Shown: positions 33,959 to 42,247 of the stretch, piece after piece
How the letters are laid out: every line of letters starts with the position of its first letter
Numbering within the stretch: the stretch's first letter is position 1
NCBI RefSeq assembly: GCF_036924525.1
Contig: NZ_JAZHRU010000001.1
Span: 2,323,001-2,387,000 of the forward strand
DNA: 64,000 bases
Origin: Bradyrhizobium sp. AZCC 1719
GTDB taxonomy: Bacteria > Pseudomonadota > Alphaproteobacteria > Rhizobiales > Xanthobacteraceae
Reading direction: 5' to 3'
Translations under genes and position numbers: made by a program
The notes under the pieces: generated by a model
What the model was told of the DNA's origin: nothing
The model's database searches: none
Seen by the model: only the letters and a program-made list of their open reading frames with translations

Positions 33959-35206
33959 ATGAACTTCGACGATACGCCGCAGGAAGCCGAATTCCGAGCC
34001 ACGGCTCGCAAATGGATCGACGCCAACGCGCCGAAGCAATATGAGGCGGAGCTTTCAAAATCCTCGCTCGGCCGCATCCGGCTGGAGAAGGAAGATATCG
34101 TCGATGTCGGCAAGGCCTGGCAGAAGAAGAAGGCCGAGGGCGGTTGGGCCTGCCTGCACTGGCCGACGGAGTATGGCGGTCGCGGCGCCAGCCCGATCGA
34201 GAAGGTGATCTGGCAGCAGGAAGAGGGCGTCTACGGCAAGCTGACGCAGCCGTTCCAGATCGGCGAGGGCATGTGCGGCCCGACCGTGATGGCGTTCGGC
34301 AGCGAGGAGCACAAGCGTCACTATTTGCCGAAGCTCGCCTCCGGCGAACATATCTGGTGCCAGCTTTTCTCCGAACCCGCCGGCGGCTCTGACGTCGCGG
34401 GGCTGCGCACGCGCGCGGAAAAGCAGGGCGACAACTGGATCGTCAATGGTCAGAAGATCTGGACCTCAGGCGCGCACTACTCCGACTACGGCCTGCTGAT
34501 CACTCGCACCGATCCCAACGTGCCCAAGCACAAGGGCCTGACGATGTTCTTCCTCGACATGAAGAGCAAGGGCGTCGAGGTGCGGCCGATCAAGCAGGCC
34601 AACGGCATGCAGGAGTTTAACGAGGTCTATTTCACCGACGTGGTGATCCCGGACAGCCAGCGTCTTGGCGCGGTCGGCGATGGCTGGAACGTGTCCCTGA
34701 CCACGCTGATGAACGAGCGGATGTCGATCGGTTCGCGGCTTGCGACGGGCTTCCCCGAGATGTTCGAGTTCTGCTCCAACCTGATGACCGATGACGGGCT
34801 CGCGATCGACGATCCCGCGACGCGCTCAAAACTCGCGAACTGGGCGGTGAAGGCGAGCGGGCTGAAATACACCAGCTACCGCGCGATTTCGTCGCTGTCG
34901 AAGGGCGAACGGCCGGGCCCGGAAAACTCGATCGGCAAGCTGGTGTCGGGTTCGATGCTGCAGGATATCGCGGCCTATGCGATGGATCTGCAGGGCGCGG
35001 CCGGCGCGCTCACCGGCGCGGACGAGGAAGCGGCGCGCGGCCAGTTCCAGCAGATGCTGTTGTCCTCGCCGTCGATGCGCATTGCCGGCGGCACCGACGA
35101 GATCCTGCGCAACATCATCGCCGAGCGCGTGCTCGGCTTGCCCGGCGACATCAGAGTCGACAAGGACGTGCCGTTCAACAAGATCCCGACCAAGGGGCGA
35201 GGCTAG
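33959..35206 (+). CDS. Acyl-CoA dehydrogenase, copy C (tandem duplicate)
   Basis: A 415-residue protein colinear with copy B throughout, with SEPAGGSDVAGLRTRAEK, GQKIWTSGAHYSDYG, and the C-terminal IAGGTDEILRNIIAERVLGLP. It differs mainly in surface positions, so a fairly recent tandem duplication followed by divergence of substrate range is likely. The ATG at 33959 with GAAGGAAG upstream is the supported start, since the upstream in-frame ATG lies at the end of R2d. Copies B and C may form heteromers with copy A. Confidence 0.88.
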   Translation: MNFDDTPQEAEFRATARKWIDANAPKQYEAELSKSSLGRIRLEKEDIVDVGKAWQKKKAEGGWACLHWPTEYGGRGASPIEKVIWQQEEGVYGKLTQPFQIGEGMCGPTVMAFGSEEHKRHYLPKLASGEHIWCQLFSEPAGGSDVAGLRTRAEKQGDNWIVNGQKIWTSGAHYSDYGLLITRTDPNVPKHKGLTMFFLDMKSKGVEVRPIKQANGMQEFNEVYFTDVVIPDSQRLGAVGDGWNVSLTTLMNERMSIGSRLATGFPEMFEFCSNLMTDDGLAIDDPATRSKLANWAVKASGLKYTSYRAISSLSKGERPGPENSIGKLVSGSMLQDIAAYAMDLQGAAGALTGADEEAARGQFQQMLLSSPSMRIAGGTDEILRNIIAERVLGLPGDIRVDKDVPFNKIPTKGRG

Positions 35207-35207
35207 A

Positions 35208-35299
35208 CGTCATTCCGGGGCGCCGCAGAGCGGCGAACCCGGAATCCGGAGGTTGGGATCGAGATTCCGGGTTCGCGCTTCGCGCGCCCCGGAATGACG
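35208..35299. repeat. Palindromic repeat R2e
   Basis: CGTCATTCCGGGGCGCCGCA...CGCGCCCCGGAATGACG, starting two bases after the copy C stop codon. Confidence 0.88.
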
Positions 35300-35315
35300 G
35301 GACGGAGGAAGCATC

Positions 35316-36029
35316 GTGGATGCAAAGGCACCGAACGCACGCTACGCTACCGCGGACCGCATCGGCGTGCTCGAAGAACTCTTGAACGAGCGCTACTCCG
35401 TGCGCGCCTTCCTGCCGCGGGAAGTGCCGCGCGAGATCATCGAGCACATTCTCAAGGTCTCGCAGCGCACGGCGTCATGGTGCAACAGCCAGCCCTGGCA
35501 GGTGCTGATCGCCAGCGGCGAGGCCAAGGAACGTTTCCGCAATGCGATCTATGCCGAAGCCGCCTCCGGCGCCAAGGACGATCATGACTTCACGCCGCCA
35601 CGCGAATATCTCGGCGTCTATCTCGATCGCCGCCGCGAGAGCGGTTTTCAGCTCTACAACACGCTTGGCATCGCCAGAGGCGACAAGATGGCCTACGCCA
35701 AACAGGCGCTGGAGAACTACAATTTCTTCGGCGCCCCGCATGTTGCGATCATCCACACCGACGAGCCGCTCGGCATCTACGGCGCGGTCGATTGCGGCGC
35801 CTATGTCTCGAATTTCATGCTCGCCGCCCAGGCGCTCGGCCTCGGCACCATTCCGCAGGCCGCGCTGGCGCGGCATTCCGGATTGATCCGGCGTCACTTC
35901 AAGCTGGCGGATGACCGCCGCGTGGTCTGCGGCATTTCCTTCGGCTATGCCGACCACGCCCACAAGGTCAACAGCTACCGCACCTCGCGGGCGACCGTGG
36001 CCGATACGGTGACGTTCGTGGACGCGTAG
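35316..36029 (+). CDS. Nitroreductase-family FMN protein
   Basis: A 237-residue nitroreductase-like flavoprotein. The FMN-binding N-terminus is ERYSVRAFLPREVP (about residues 26-39), followed by ASWCNSQPWQVLIASGEA; the C-terminal GLGTIPQAALARHS and VVCGISFGYADHAHKVNSYRT complete the family pattern. It starts at GTG 35316, supported by CGGAGGAAG at ideal distance; a nearby ATG (35320) is out of frame. It may reduce nitro, quinone or enone groups with NAD(P)H, and it closes the acyl-CoA dehydrogenase run. Cytoplasmic. Confidence 0.86.
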   Translation: MDAKAPNARYATADRIGVLEELLNERYSVRAFLPREVPREIIEHILKVSQRTASWCNSQPWQVLIASGEAKERFRNAIYAEAASGAKDDHDFTPPREYLGVYLDRRRESGFQLYNTLGIARGDKMAYAKQALENYNFFGAPHVAIIHTDEPLGIYGAVDCGAYVSNFMLAAQALGLGTIPQAALARHSGLIRRHFKLADDRRVVCGISFGYADHAHKVNSYRTSRATVADTVTFVDA

Positions 36030-36063
36030 GTCCCTCTCCCACAAGGGGAGAGGGAATGAACCT

Positions 36064-37704
36064 TCAAACGTCCTGCCGCAGCAGTACCTCAGTAACCTCA
36101 TCCGAAAACCGCTTCTTGCTTCCTGCGATCATCACCCACTCAGGATCGCCTGGAATCGCCGCCGCGCCCGGCATGCCGTGATCGAGCAGCGCGCGTGCGC
36201 AGCCGAGCCAGTCGCCGCCCTCGACCGGTTCGTTGCAGGACGCCCATCCCAAGGTGCCGCTCGCATTGTCGCCGTGGCCATGCTGCTCGGCCCAATCGGC
36301 CCCGTGTTCAAGCAGGAAGCGCGTCAGCGCGGCATCGCCGCGGAACACCGCGAGGTTGAGCGCGGATGCATCCCAGTCGCCGCCGCGCACCGCGATCGGC
36401 CAGCCGAGCCTGACCATCAGCTTGACGACGTCGTCGGCGCCTGCCGCAGCCATATCAGGCAACAGTCGCAATTGCGCCGGCGACAGCGAGGTCGGCAGAT
36501 CGGGGCGGTGCGAAGCCACCGCACGTGCCTCGGCTTCGTCACCGCGCGCGCATGCGGCGACAAAGCGCTCTTCGTCGGAAACATCAGGCGCGTCGGTTTG
36601 CGCCCGCAGCAGCGCGGCAGCCTCGGTAAGCCCGAACTGCAACGCCAGCCGGTATGGGCTGAGGCCTTCCGGCGTGGAGCGCGAAGGGTCGGCGCCCGCA
36701 TCCACCAGGGCCTTCACGTGACGGGGGCGGCGGCGGTAGATGGCCCATGCGAGCGGCGAACCCCAATCGGTCAGCGGTGCATTTCGCGAGGGCTCGTTCG
36801 GGTCGCCGCCGTGCTCCAGAAGTAATTTTAGCGCGGTGTCGTCCTCAAGGTCGATCGAGCGATAGATCGCATTGCTTTCTGCGATGCGCGCGCCGTGCTC
36901 CAGCAGCAGGCGAGTGCAGGCCGGATTCTCGAGGGAGTGGTAGAGCGACTCGCCATCATTGGGATCCGCGCCGGCGTCGAGCAGTAGCTTTGTCAGGGTA
37001 AGGTCATGGTTGGCTCCCGCGGCGCCATAGAGCGTCGAGAGTGGATAGCGCATGTCGGGTTTCTCAAGCGACGCCGGCGGCCAGCGGCTGAAGATGCGCT
37101 GATTGACGTCGGCACCTGCCGCGATCAGCAATTGCGCGCTTCCGTGCAGGCGCTCGCGAAATTCATCCACGCGCAACAGGCCTGAATGCGCGACTGCAAA
37201 AAGCGGCGACATCTGCAGCGGGCCGCCGGGACGGTTGATCCAGGCCGGATCGGCCTGCGTGGCCTGCCGCAATGCGCTTTCGTCGCCGATGGCGCAGGCA
37301 AGGTAGGGATCGCCGGCGACCAGTCCGGGATCTTCCGCCAGCATCCGCAAACCGACGCGCAGGTTGGTGCGGCCGGACGTGTTGCTGACATCGCCGCGAT
37401 AGATCAATTGCAGCCAGTGCAGGACCCGAGCGGCGCGCTCGTTGCGCGCAGCCATCTGCACTTCGACGTATTGCTTCAGGTCGGGCCAGGAAGCAAAGCC
37501 GTGCTCGCGCGCGATGCATGATTGCGCGTCGTGCAGGCGAAGTTCGAGGGACGCAATATCGCCATCGCTGCGCCCGGCCGCCGCCGGCAGCGCATGCCGA
37601 AACCGCGTCATCGCCGCCGCATCGCGGCTTCGATACAGGCGGATCAATTCCTTGGCTTGTTTCTTCAGATGATCGAGATTCAATCGATCGGGAGACCGGT
37701 TCAT
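36064..37704 (-). CDS. Ankyrin-repeat protein
   Basis: A 546-residue protein with multiple ankyrin-like repeats (for example RLHGSAQLLIAAGADVNQRIF, TKLLLDAGADPNDGESLY, LKLLLEHGGDPNEPSRNAP, VKALVDAGADPSRSTPEGLSPY, TRFLLEHGADWAEQHGHGD) from about residue 125 to 500. The N-terminus (MNRSPDRLNLDHLKKQAKELIR) resembles the short N-terminal segment often preceding bacterial ankyrin arrays. There is no signal peptide or transmembrane segment, so a cytoplasmic protein-protein interaction role is likely. It stands alone and convergent with the nitroreductase gene. Function otherwise unknown. Confidence 0.85.
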   Translation of the reverse strand: MNRSPDRLNLDHLKKQAKELIRLYRSRDAAAMTRFRHALPAAAGRSDGDIASLELRLHDAQSCIAREHGFASWPDLKQYVEVQMAARNERAARVLHWLQLIYRGDVSNTSGRTNLRVGLRMLAEDPGLVAGDPYLACAIGDESALRQATQADPAWINRPGGPLQMSPLFAVAHSGLLRVDEFRERLHGSAQLLIAAGADVNQRIFSRWPPASLEKPDMRYPLSTLYGAAGANHDLTLTKLLLDAGADPNDGESLYHSLENPACTRLLLEHGARIAESNAIYRSIDLEDDTALKLLLEHGGDPNEPSRNAPLTDWGSPLAWAIYRRRPRHVKALVDAGADPSRSTPEGLSPYRLALQFGLTEAAALLRAQTDAPDVSDEERFVAACARGDEAEARAVASHRPDLPTSLSPAQLRLLPDMAAAGADDVVKLMVRLGWPIAVRGGDWDASALNLAVFRGDAALTRFLLEHGADWAEQHGHGDNASGTLGWASCNEPVEGGDWLGCARALLDHGMPGAAAIPGDPEWVMIAGSKKRFSDEVTEVLLRQDV

Positions 37705-37881
37705 CAGACACCTCCGTGCGTGACATCGCCGACGGCCCGCAATACCGGCTGCACAAAGGCTCTAGATGTCGCTCGAAAGCTGCAAGTGGGTTCAACCCTT
37801 CCCGCGGGCCCGGGCGCGGCTTGCACCGCAGGCGCCACAATATGGCTGCAGCGGGCAGGGGTCAACGGATCAGGCAAGCGG

Positions 37882-37911
37882 AAAAATCCCGGTCGCTGGC
37901 GCGGCCGGGAT
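37882..37911 (-). terminator. Rho-independent terminator of the His-rich secreted protein gene
   Basis: On the minus strand ATCCCGG (37905-37911) pairs with CCGGGAT (37886-37892), followed by five T residues; it lies about 20 bases after the stop of the gene at 37934-38200. Confidence 0.75.
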
Positions 37912-37933
37912 CTTTCTTACAAGCGCTGTTCGA

Positions 37934-38200
37934 TCAGTAGGCGCAGACGTTCACGGTGCGCAGGCGCATGCCACGGCGGGTTTCGACCCAGCGCTGCTGC
38001 AGGCAGCCGTTCAAACCGGTGTTGACGTAGACGCCGCCGAAGCCGACGCCGATGGCAGGACCCCAGCCGTAGCCATGGCCCCAATGATGGCCCCAGTGAG
38101 GGCCGTGGTAGAAGCCGCCGGCGGAAGCGGGCGCTGCAGCGGCAATGGTCAGCGAGGCGGCGGCAATCAGTCCGAGGGTAACCTTGCGAAACATACTCAT
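37934..38200 (-). CDS. Small secreted histidine/glycine-rich protein
   Basis: An 88-residue protein with a signal peptide (MSMFRKVTLGLIAAASLTIAA then AAPASA), a His/Gly/Tyr/Trp-rich segment (FYHGPHWGHHWGHGYGWGP) and a C-terminal pair of cysteines (NGCLQQRWVETRRG, VNVCAY). Histidine clusters suggest metal binding, but that is inference. Similar short proteins in this group are often annotated as hypothetical. The start ATG is supported by GGAGA upstream on the minus strand, and a terminator follows. Confidence 0.8.
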   Translation of the reverse strand: MSMFRKVTLGLIAAASLTIAAAAPASAGGFYHGPHWGHHWGHGYGWGPAIGVGFGGVYVNTGLNGCLQQRWVETRRGMRLRTVNVCAY

Positions 38201-38297
38201 TTTCTCCAGTTGCTTGGCACGAGGCCGTTGTTGCGTCCCTGCCCATCAGTCGGATCAGGCGCGGCTTGCGTTCACGTGCGAAGAGGAGAATTGTGTT

Positions 38298-39326
38298 TCA
38301 GGAATGTTTCGTGGGACGCGGTTTTCGGGCATCCTTTTGATCAGGATGTGCGCTCCGCACCGTCTGATAGCGGGCGGCCATGGCTTGTGTGAGCTCGGCC
38401 ATCTTGTCGCGCAGCTCGGCTGGTGCGAGCACCTCGGCCTCCGCGCCGAGGCGCAGCAGCTCGGCGGCGGCATGCCACACCGTTTTCCCGATCGGCACGA
38501 CGGCAATCCGCCAGCCGGCCGCATCGGCAGTCTCCTCGATACGGGTGCGCGTCCTCACATAGGGCTGGCTCAAGGCGTCGAGCAGTTTGACGCCAAGCGG
38601 CGATAGCCGGACGGTGGCGGAGTCCGGATGCATCTCGGTTTCGAGCCGAAGCGTTGCGGCTTGCCAATAGGCACCGAGATCGAAATTGACGGGCCGCACG
38701 AAACACTCATCGAGAACGTTGCAATCCAGAACGCGCGCGACGCGATAGGTGCGCACGCTGCCGTCGACGTGTCCGGCGAGATACCAGCTTCCGCCTTTCA
38801 GCACGAGCCCGAGCGGCGCGACGCGGCGGCGCTTCTTGGCGCTCCAGCTCTGGTAGCGGATTTCGATCAGGCGCTCGCGCAGCAGCGCGCCGGCGATCGC
38901 ACGCAGATGTTTGGGCTGCTCGGCCTCGCCAAACCAGCCTGGGGCATCGAGATGAAAGCGCTCCTGCATCCGGCCGGCATTCGGGCGCAGATTGGCCGGC
39001 AGCGCCGCCATCAGCTTGGTCTGCGCCGCCATCATTGCAGCGTCGAGGCCGAGCGCGGCTGCGGGCCCTGGCAGTCCCGTCAAGAACAGCGCCTCGGCCT
39101 CCGGTTGCGACAGGCCATTCAGCCGCACGCGATAGCCGTCAAGCAGGCGATAGCCGCCTTCCGCGCCGCGCTCGGCATAGATGGGGATGCCGGCGGCGGC
39201 GAGTGCATCGATATCGCGATAGATGGTGCGCACCGAAACTTCGCAGGTATCAGCGAGTTCAGGCGCGGTGACCTGTCCCCGCGCCTGCAAGGTGGTGAGG
39301 ATGGAAAGCAACCGGCTTGCGCGCAT
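38298..39326 (-). CDS. WYL-domain transcriptional regulator (YafY-type), locus 1
   Basis: A 342-residue regulator with an N-terminal winged helix (MRASRLLSILTTLQARGQVTAPELADTCEVSVRTIYRDIDALA), a WYL domain around residues 145-230 (WYLAGHVDGSVRTYRVARV), and a C-terminal WCX region. WYL domains bind ligands (nucleotides, nucleic acid ends or small metabolites). It is divergent from a GST gene, and the gap contains a perfect 12-bp palindrome, the probable operator. A second such pair is found at 46476-48319. Confidence 0.88.
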   Translation of the reverse strand: MRASRLLSILTTLQARGQVTAPELADTCEVSVRTIYRDIDALAAAGIPIYAERGAEGGYRLLDGYRVRLNGLSQPEAEALFLTGLPGPAAALGLDAAMMAAQTKLMAALPANLRPNAGRMQERFHLDAPGWFGEAEQPKHLRAIAGALLRERLIEIRYQSWSAKKRRRVAPLGLVLKGGSWYLAGHVDGSVRTYRVARVLDCNVLDECFVRPVNFDLGAYWQAATLRLETEMHPDSATVRLSPLGVKLLDALSQPYVRTRTRIEETADAAGWRIAVVPIGKTVWHAAAELLRLGAEAEVLAPAELRDKMAELTQAMAARYQTVRSAHPDQKDARKPRPTKHS

Positions 39327-39338
39327 GGCCCTCTTAAA

Positions 39339-39367
39339 CCATACCTGACACAGGATGTCAGGTATGG
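39339..39367. promoter_or_regulatory. Palindromic operator candidate of WYL locus 1
   Basis: CCATACCTGACA (39339-39350) and TGTCAGGTATGG (39356-39367) are perfect inverted repeats with a 5-base spacer, located 13 bases upstream of the WYL start and 47 bases upstream of the GST start. The core CTGACA-N5-TGTCAG resembles the sites at locus 2. Confidence 0.72.
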
Positions 39368-39413
39368 CCGGGCATAGAAGGGTGTGCCCGTGGGGGCGAA
39401 AAGGAGACTGCCA

Positions 39414-40055
39414 ATGACCAGCAAGGACCGTATCACCCTTTATTACTCGCCGCAGACCCGCGCGACCGGCACGCGGGTGCTATTGGAGGAATTGAGGGCG
39501 CCTTACGATCTTCATGTCCTGAACATGAAGGCGGGCGAGCAGCGCCAGCCGGCCTATCTCGCCATCAATCCGCTGGGCAAGGTGCCGTTGATCCGCCATG
39601 GCGAGGCGCTGGTGACCGAACAGGTCGCCATCTACATCTATCTCGCCGACCTTTTTCCGGAAGCCGGGCTGACGCCCGCGCTCGACGATCCCAGGCGTGG
39701 CCCGTATCTGCGCTGGATCGCCTATTATGGTTCGTCCTTCGAGCCAGCTCTGATCGACAAGTTCATGAAGCACGAACCGGCGCCGCCGACGCAATCGCCC
39801 TATTCCGACTACGACTCCATGCTGGGCGTCCTGGAGACGCAGCTTTCCAGTGGGCCTTATCTGCTCGGGGACCGCATGACGGCTGCCGATATTCTCTGGG
39901 GCGTCGCGTTCAATTGGACGATGATGTTCGGCCTCGTGCCCGAAAAGGACGTGTTCAAGGCCTATGCCGAGCGCATTACGTCGCGGCCCGCCTTCCAGCG
40001 GATCAGCGCCGCCGATGATGCCATGGCGGCGGAGCACGCCGCGGCTTGCGGGTGA
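39414..40055 (+). CDS. Glutathione S-transferase family protein, WYL locus 1
   Basis: A 213-residue GST. The N-terminal thioredoxin-like domain carries TLYYSPQTRATGTRVLLEEL with the family's cis-proline segment NPLGKVPLIRHGEALVTEQVAIYIYLADLFPE. The all-helical C-domain contains LLGDRMTAADILWGVAFNW. The ATG at 39414 follows AAGGAG at ideal spacing; an upstream ATG (39384) lacks a site. It is followed after 26 bases by the DUF6157 gene, so the two are likely co-transcribed and controlled by the WYL regulator. Probably detoxification of an electrophile. Confidence 0.87.
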   Translation: MTSKDRITLYYSPQTRATGTRVLLEELRAPYDLHVLNMKAGEQRQPAYLAINPLGKVPLIRHGEALVTEQVAIYIYLADLFPEAGLTPALDDPRRGPYLRWIAYYGSSFEPALIDKFMKHEPAPPTQSPYSDYDSMLGVLETQLSSGPYLLGDRMTAADILWGVAFNWTMMFGLVPEKDVFKAYAERITSRPAFQRISAADDAMAAEHAAACG

Positions 40056-40081
40056 GTGGCGCGACGAGGTTTGATCGCTGG

Positions 40082-40516
40082 ATGACAAAGACAGTTCACA
40101 CCACCAACTGCTTCAACACCTTCATCCAGGTCGCGGAGGATTGTCCCGCGCGTACCGGCGAGGAACCGCCGGTCCGCGCGGGCAATCCAACGGTTGCCGG
40201 CCTGCAGTACAAGATGATTGCGGAAGCGCCCTACAAATACACGTCCGACGACGTGATATTCGCGACCTCCGCCCGCGGCCGGCAGCTTGGTGCCAAGGCG
40301 ACGAAGCAGGAGCTAAGCCTTGCCCGCGAGGAATTCTTCTCAAAAGGGCAGGCATGCCTGAGAGCGTCAGGCCTCGGCAAGCGCTTCGGCTGGGGCGTGC
40401 ACGCCGATGCCGAGGGGCGCGTCGCGATCCATGCGGTTGACAGCAAGCGCTACCAGGCGCTTGCGCGCGATCCTGCTATCCAGCAGGTCCGGGCGATGCG
40501 TACCAGGCGTGCCTGA
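40082..40516 (+). CDS. DUF6157 family protein
   Basis: A 144-residue protein matching, from memory, the DUF6157 pattern HTTN-FNTFI-VAEDCP at the start, PYKYTSDDVIF in the middle and FFSKGQACLRASGLGKRFGWGVH near residue 95. The family occurs in bacteria and fungi and has no assigned function. No signal peptide. The ATG at 40082 gives the family N-terminus. It follows the GST gene in the same operon, which suggests a role in the same stress response. Confidence 0.8.
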   Translation: MTKTVHTTNCFNTFIQVAEDCPARTGEEPPVRAGNPTVAGLQYKMIAEAPYKYTSDDVIFATSARGRQLGAKATKQELSLAREEFFSKGQACLRASGLGKRFGWGVHADAEGRVAIHAVDSKRYQALARDPAIQQVRAMRTRRA

Positions 40517-40525
40517 ACTTTTCGC

Positions 40526-41302
40526 TCAGAATTTCGGCGGCCGCTTTTCCGCGAACGCCTCGATGCCTTCCTTGATCTCGGCGCTGCGCATGCTCTCGCG
40601 ATGGCGGAGGTCGGCGGCCGCTTCGTCAAGCTTGCCGCGGGCGAATTCGTTGATGGCGCGCTTCATGCCGCGCATCGCCAGCGGCGCGTTGCCGGCCAGG
40701 ATAGCGGCGAGACGATCCACTTCGTCGTCCAGCATTTCCACCGGCACCATGGCAGTGAGGTAACCGATCCGCAGCATTTCCGGCGCGGCAATATTCTGCG
40801 CGGTGAGAAACAGCATTTTTGCGTTGTCGACGCCGAGCCGTGAGACGTAGCGCTTAATTCCGCTCTTGTAGTAGTGCAGGCCGAGCCGCGCCGCCGGCAT
40901 GAACATTTCGGCGGTATCGACCCCGATACGGAAATCGCAGGCCAGCGCCAGGTCGGTCGAGCCGCCATAAACGCCGCCATTGAGCCGGCAGATCGTTGGC
41001 ACGCCGAGATCCTCCAGCCGGTCGACCACTGCTTCGAATGCCGATCCCGCGCTCGGCTGCTCCTTCTCGCTGGTCGCTCGGTCCGCGACCGAATTGAGAT
41101 CATAGCCCGCGCTGAAGGCGCGGCCGGTGCCGGTCAGCACCAGCACGCGGATCGCGGGATCGGCCTCGATCCGGTCGAACAGTTTCGTGAGTTCGCCGAG
41201 GTCCTCGCTCTGCAGCCGGTTCAGATGTTTCGGCCGGTTGAGGCGGATCGTGGCGCGCGGGCCGCTGATCTCGAGGACTGGTGCGCTCGCCGCTTCGGAC
41301 AT
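40526..41302 (-). CDS. Enoyl-CoA hydratase/isomerase family protein
   Basis: A 258-residue crotonase-fold protein with TGTGRAFSAGYDLNSVA (oxyanion hole, about residue 60-75) and LNGGVYGGSTDLALACDFRIG (about 105-125). The usual first catalytic glutamate position is D (STDLALA), so it may be a hydratase of relaxed type or an isomerase. The ATG at 41302 is supported by GGAG about ten bases upstream; ATG 41314 is an alternative. It is convergent with the DUF6157 gene with only nine bases between the stop codons. The substrate is unknown. Confidence 0.82.
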   Translation of the reverse strand: MSEAASAPVLEISGPRATIRLNRPKHLNRLQSEDLGELTKLFDRIEADPAIRVLVLTGTGRAFSAGYDLNSVADRATSEKEQPSAGSAFEAVVDRLEDLGVPTICRLNGGVYGGSTDLALACDFRIGVDTAEMFMPAARLGLHYYKSGIKRYVSRLGVDNAKMLFLTAQNIAAPEMLRIGYLTAMVPVEMLDDEVDRLAAILAGNAPLAMRGMKRAINEFARGKLDEAAADLRHRESMRSAEIKEGIEAFAEKRPPKF

Positions 41303-41564
41303 CCTGTTCTCCATTGTTCTTTTGTCTGCCTTGGCACGCCGTCGGGCCGGGAGCACCGTCAAATGCCTTGTCAAAACCCAGGCCGCGGCCGGCACTGTCC
41401 AGCAAGCGCCATTGCGGTGAATTTTACCCCGGAAAGGTGAGAATCCCGACAAATAGTCGCGTTTTCCTCGTATACCAAAGCAAGCTCGCGGACATTACGA
41501 TAGCGGGCACGGCAACAGAAACGCGAATTAGATCACTCCCTGAAGAAAAATTGGTTGGCCTCCA

Positions 41565-42230
41565 ATGGATACGTCTCATCTGGCACAACACGCGGGAACG
41601 GCCGGTGCGCTATTTGCCACGATCTTCGTCGTTGCCACCACGACGATGAAGACCATGATCCCGTTGCGGGTTTTCGGCATTCTCGCCAACGTCATCCTGA
41701 TCATCACCGCAATTCCCGCCCGAAACTACCTGGTCATGGTGGTGCAGTTGATCATGCTGCTGGTCAATTCCTATCGCCTGCACCAGATGTTGCAGTTGGT
41801 GCGCGACGTCAAAAAATCCGTCAACAGCGACCTGTCGATGGAGTGGTTGAAGCCGTTCATGACCGAGCGCCAATGCCAGGCCGGCGAAATCCTGTTCTAC
41901 AAGGATGAGAAGGCCGAGGACATGCTCTATATCGTCAGCGGCAAGTTCAAGCTGGTCGAATCCGGCATCGTGCTGCCGGTAGGCGCCATCGTTGGCGAGC
42001 TCGGTATGCTGTCGCCGTCGAACATGCGAACGCAGACGCTGGAATGCGTCGAATCGGGCCTCATCCTGAGCGTCAGTTACACCAAGGTTGAGGAGCTCTA
42101 CGTGCAGAACCCGGCCTTCGGCTTCTATTTCCTGCGGCTGTCGAGTGCCCGGCTGTTTCAGAATATCGAAACGCTTGAGCGGCGACTGGCACAGCAGTCT
42201 GCGCCGGCAGCCGAGCCGAAACCCGCGTAG
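41565..42230 (+). CDS. Membrane protein with cyclic-nucleotide-binding domain (Popeye-like layout)
   Basis: A 221-residue protein with three hydrophobic segments (about residues 13-28, 34-50, 54-77) followed by a single cyclic-nucleotide-binding domain (about 95-200). The beta-roll segments FYKDEKAEDMLYIVSGKFKLVE and the phosphate-binding cassette VGELGMLSPSNMRTQT (GE and R retained) are clear. No DNA-binding domain is attached, so it acts by protein contact or membrane signalling, as Popeye proteins do. No ribosome-binding site is obvious for the ATG. It is followed 17 bases later by the DUF6537 gene, so they are probably co-expressed. Confidence 0.82.
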   Translation: MDTSHLAQHAGTAGALFATIFVVATTTMKTMIPLRVFGILANVILIITAIPARNYLVMVVQLIMLLVNSYRLHQMLQLVRDVKKSVNSDLSMEWLKPFMTERQCQAGEILFYKDEKAEDMLYIVSGKFKLVESGIVLPVGAIVGELGMLSPSNMRTQTLECVESGLILSVSYTKVEELYVQNPAFGFYFLRLSSARLFQNIETLERRLAQQSAPAAEPKPA

Positions 42231-42247
42231 AGGCCGGAGCCCAAGGA

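Noticed and set aside
31193..35299. Interpretation of the R2 copies as factor-independent terminators
   Set aside because: They lack T-runs after the arms; a role in mRNA stability or a mobile origin fits better, though termination was not excluded.
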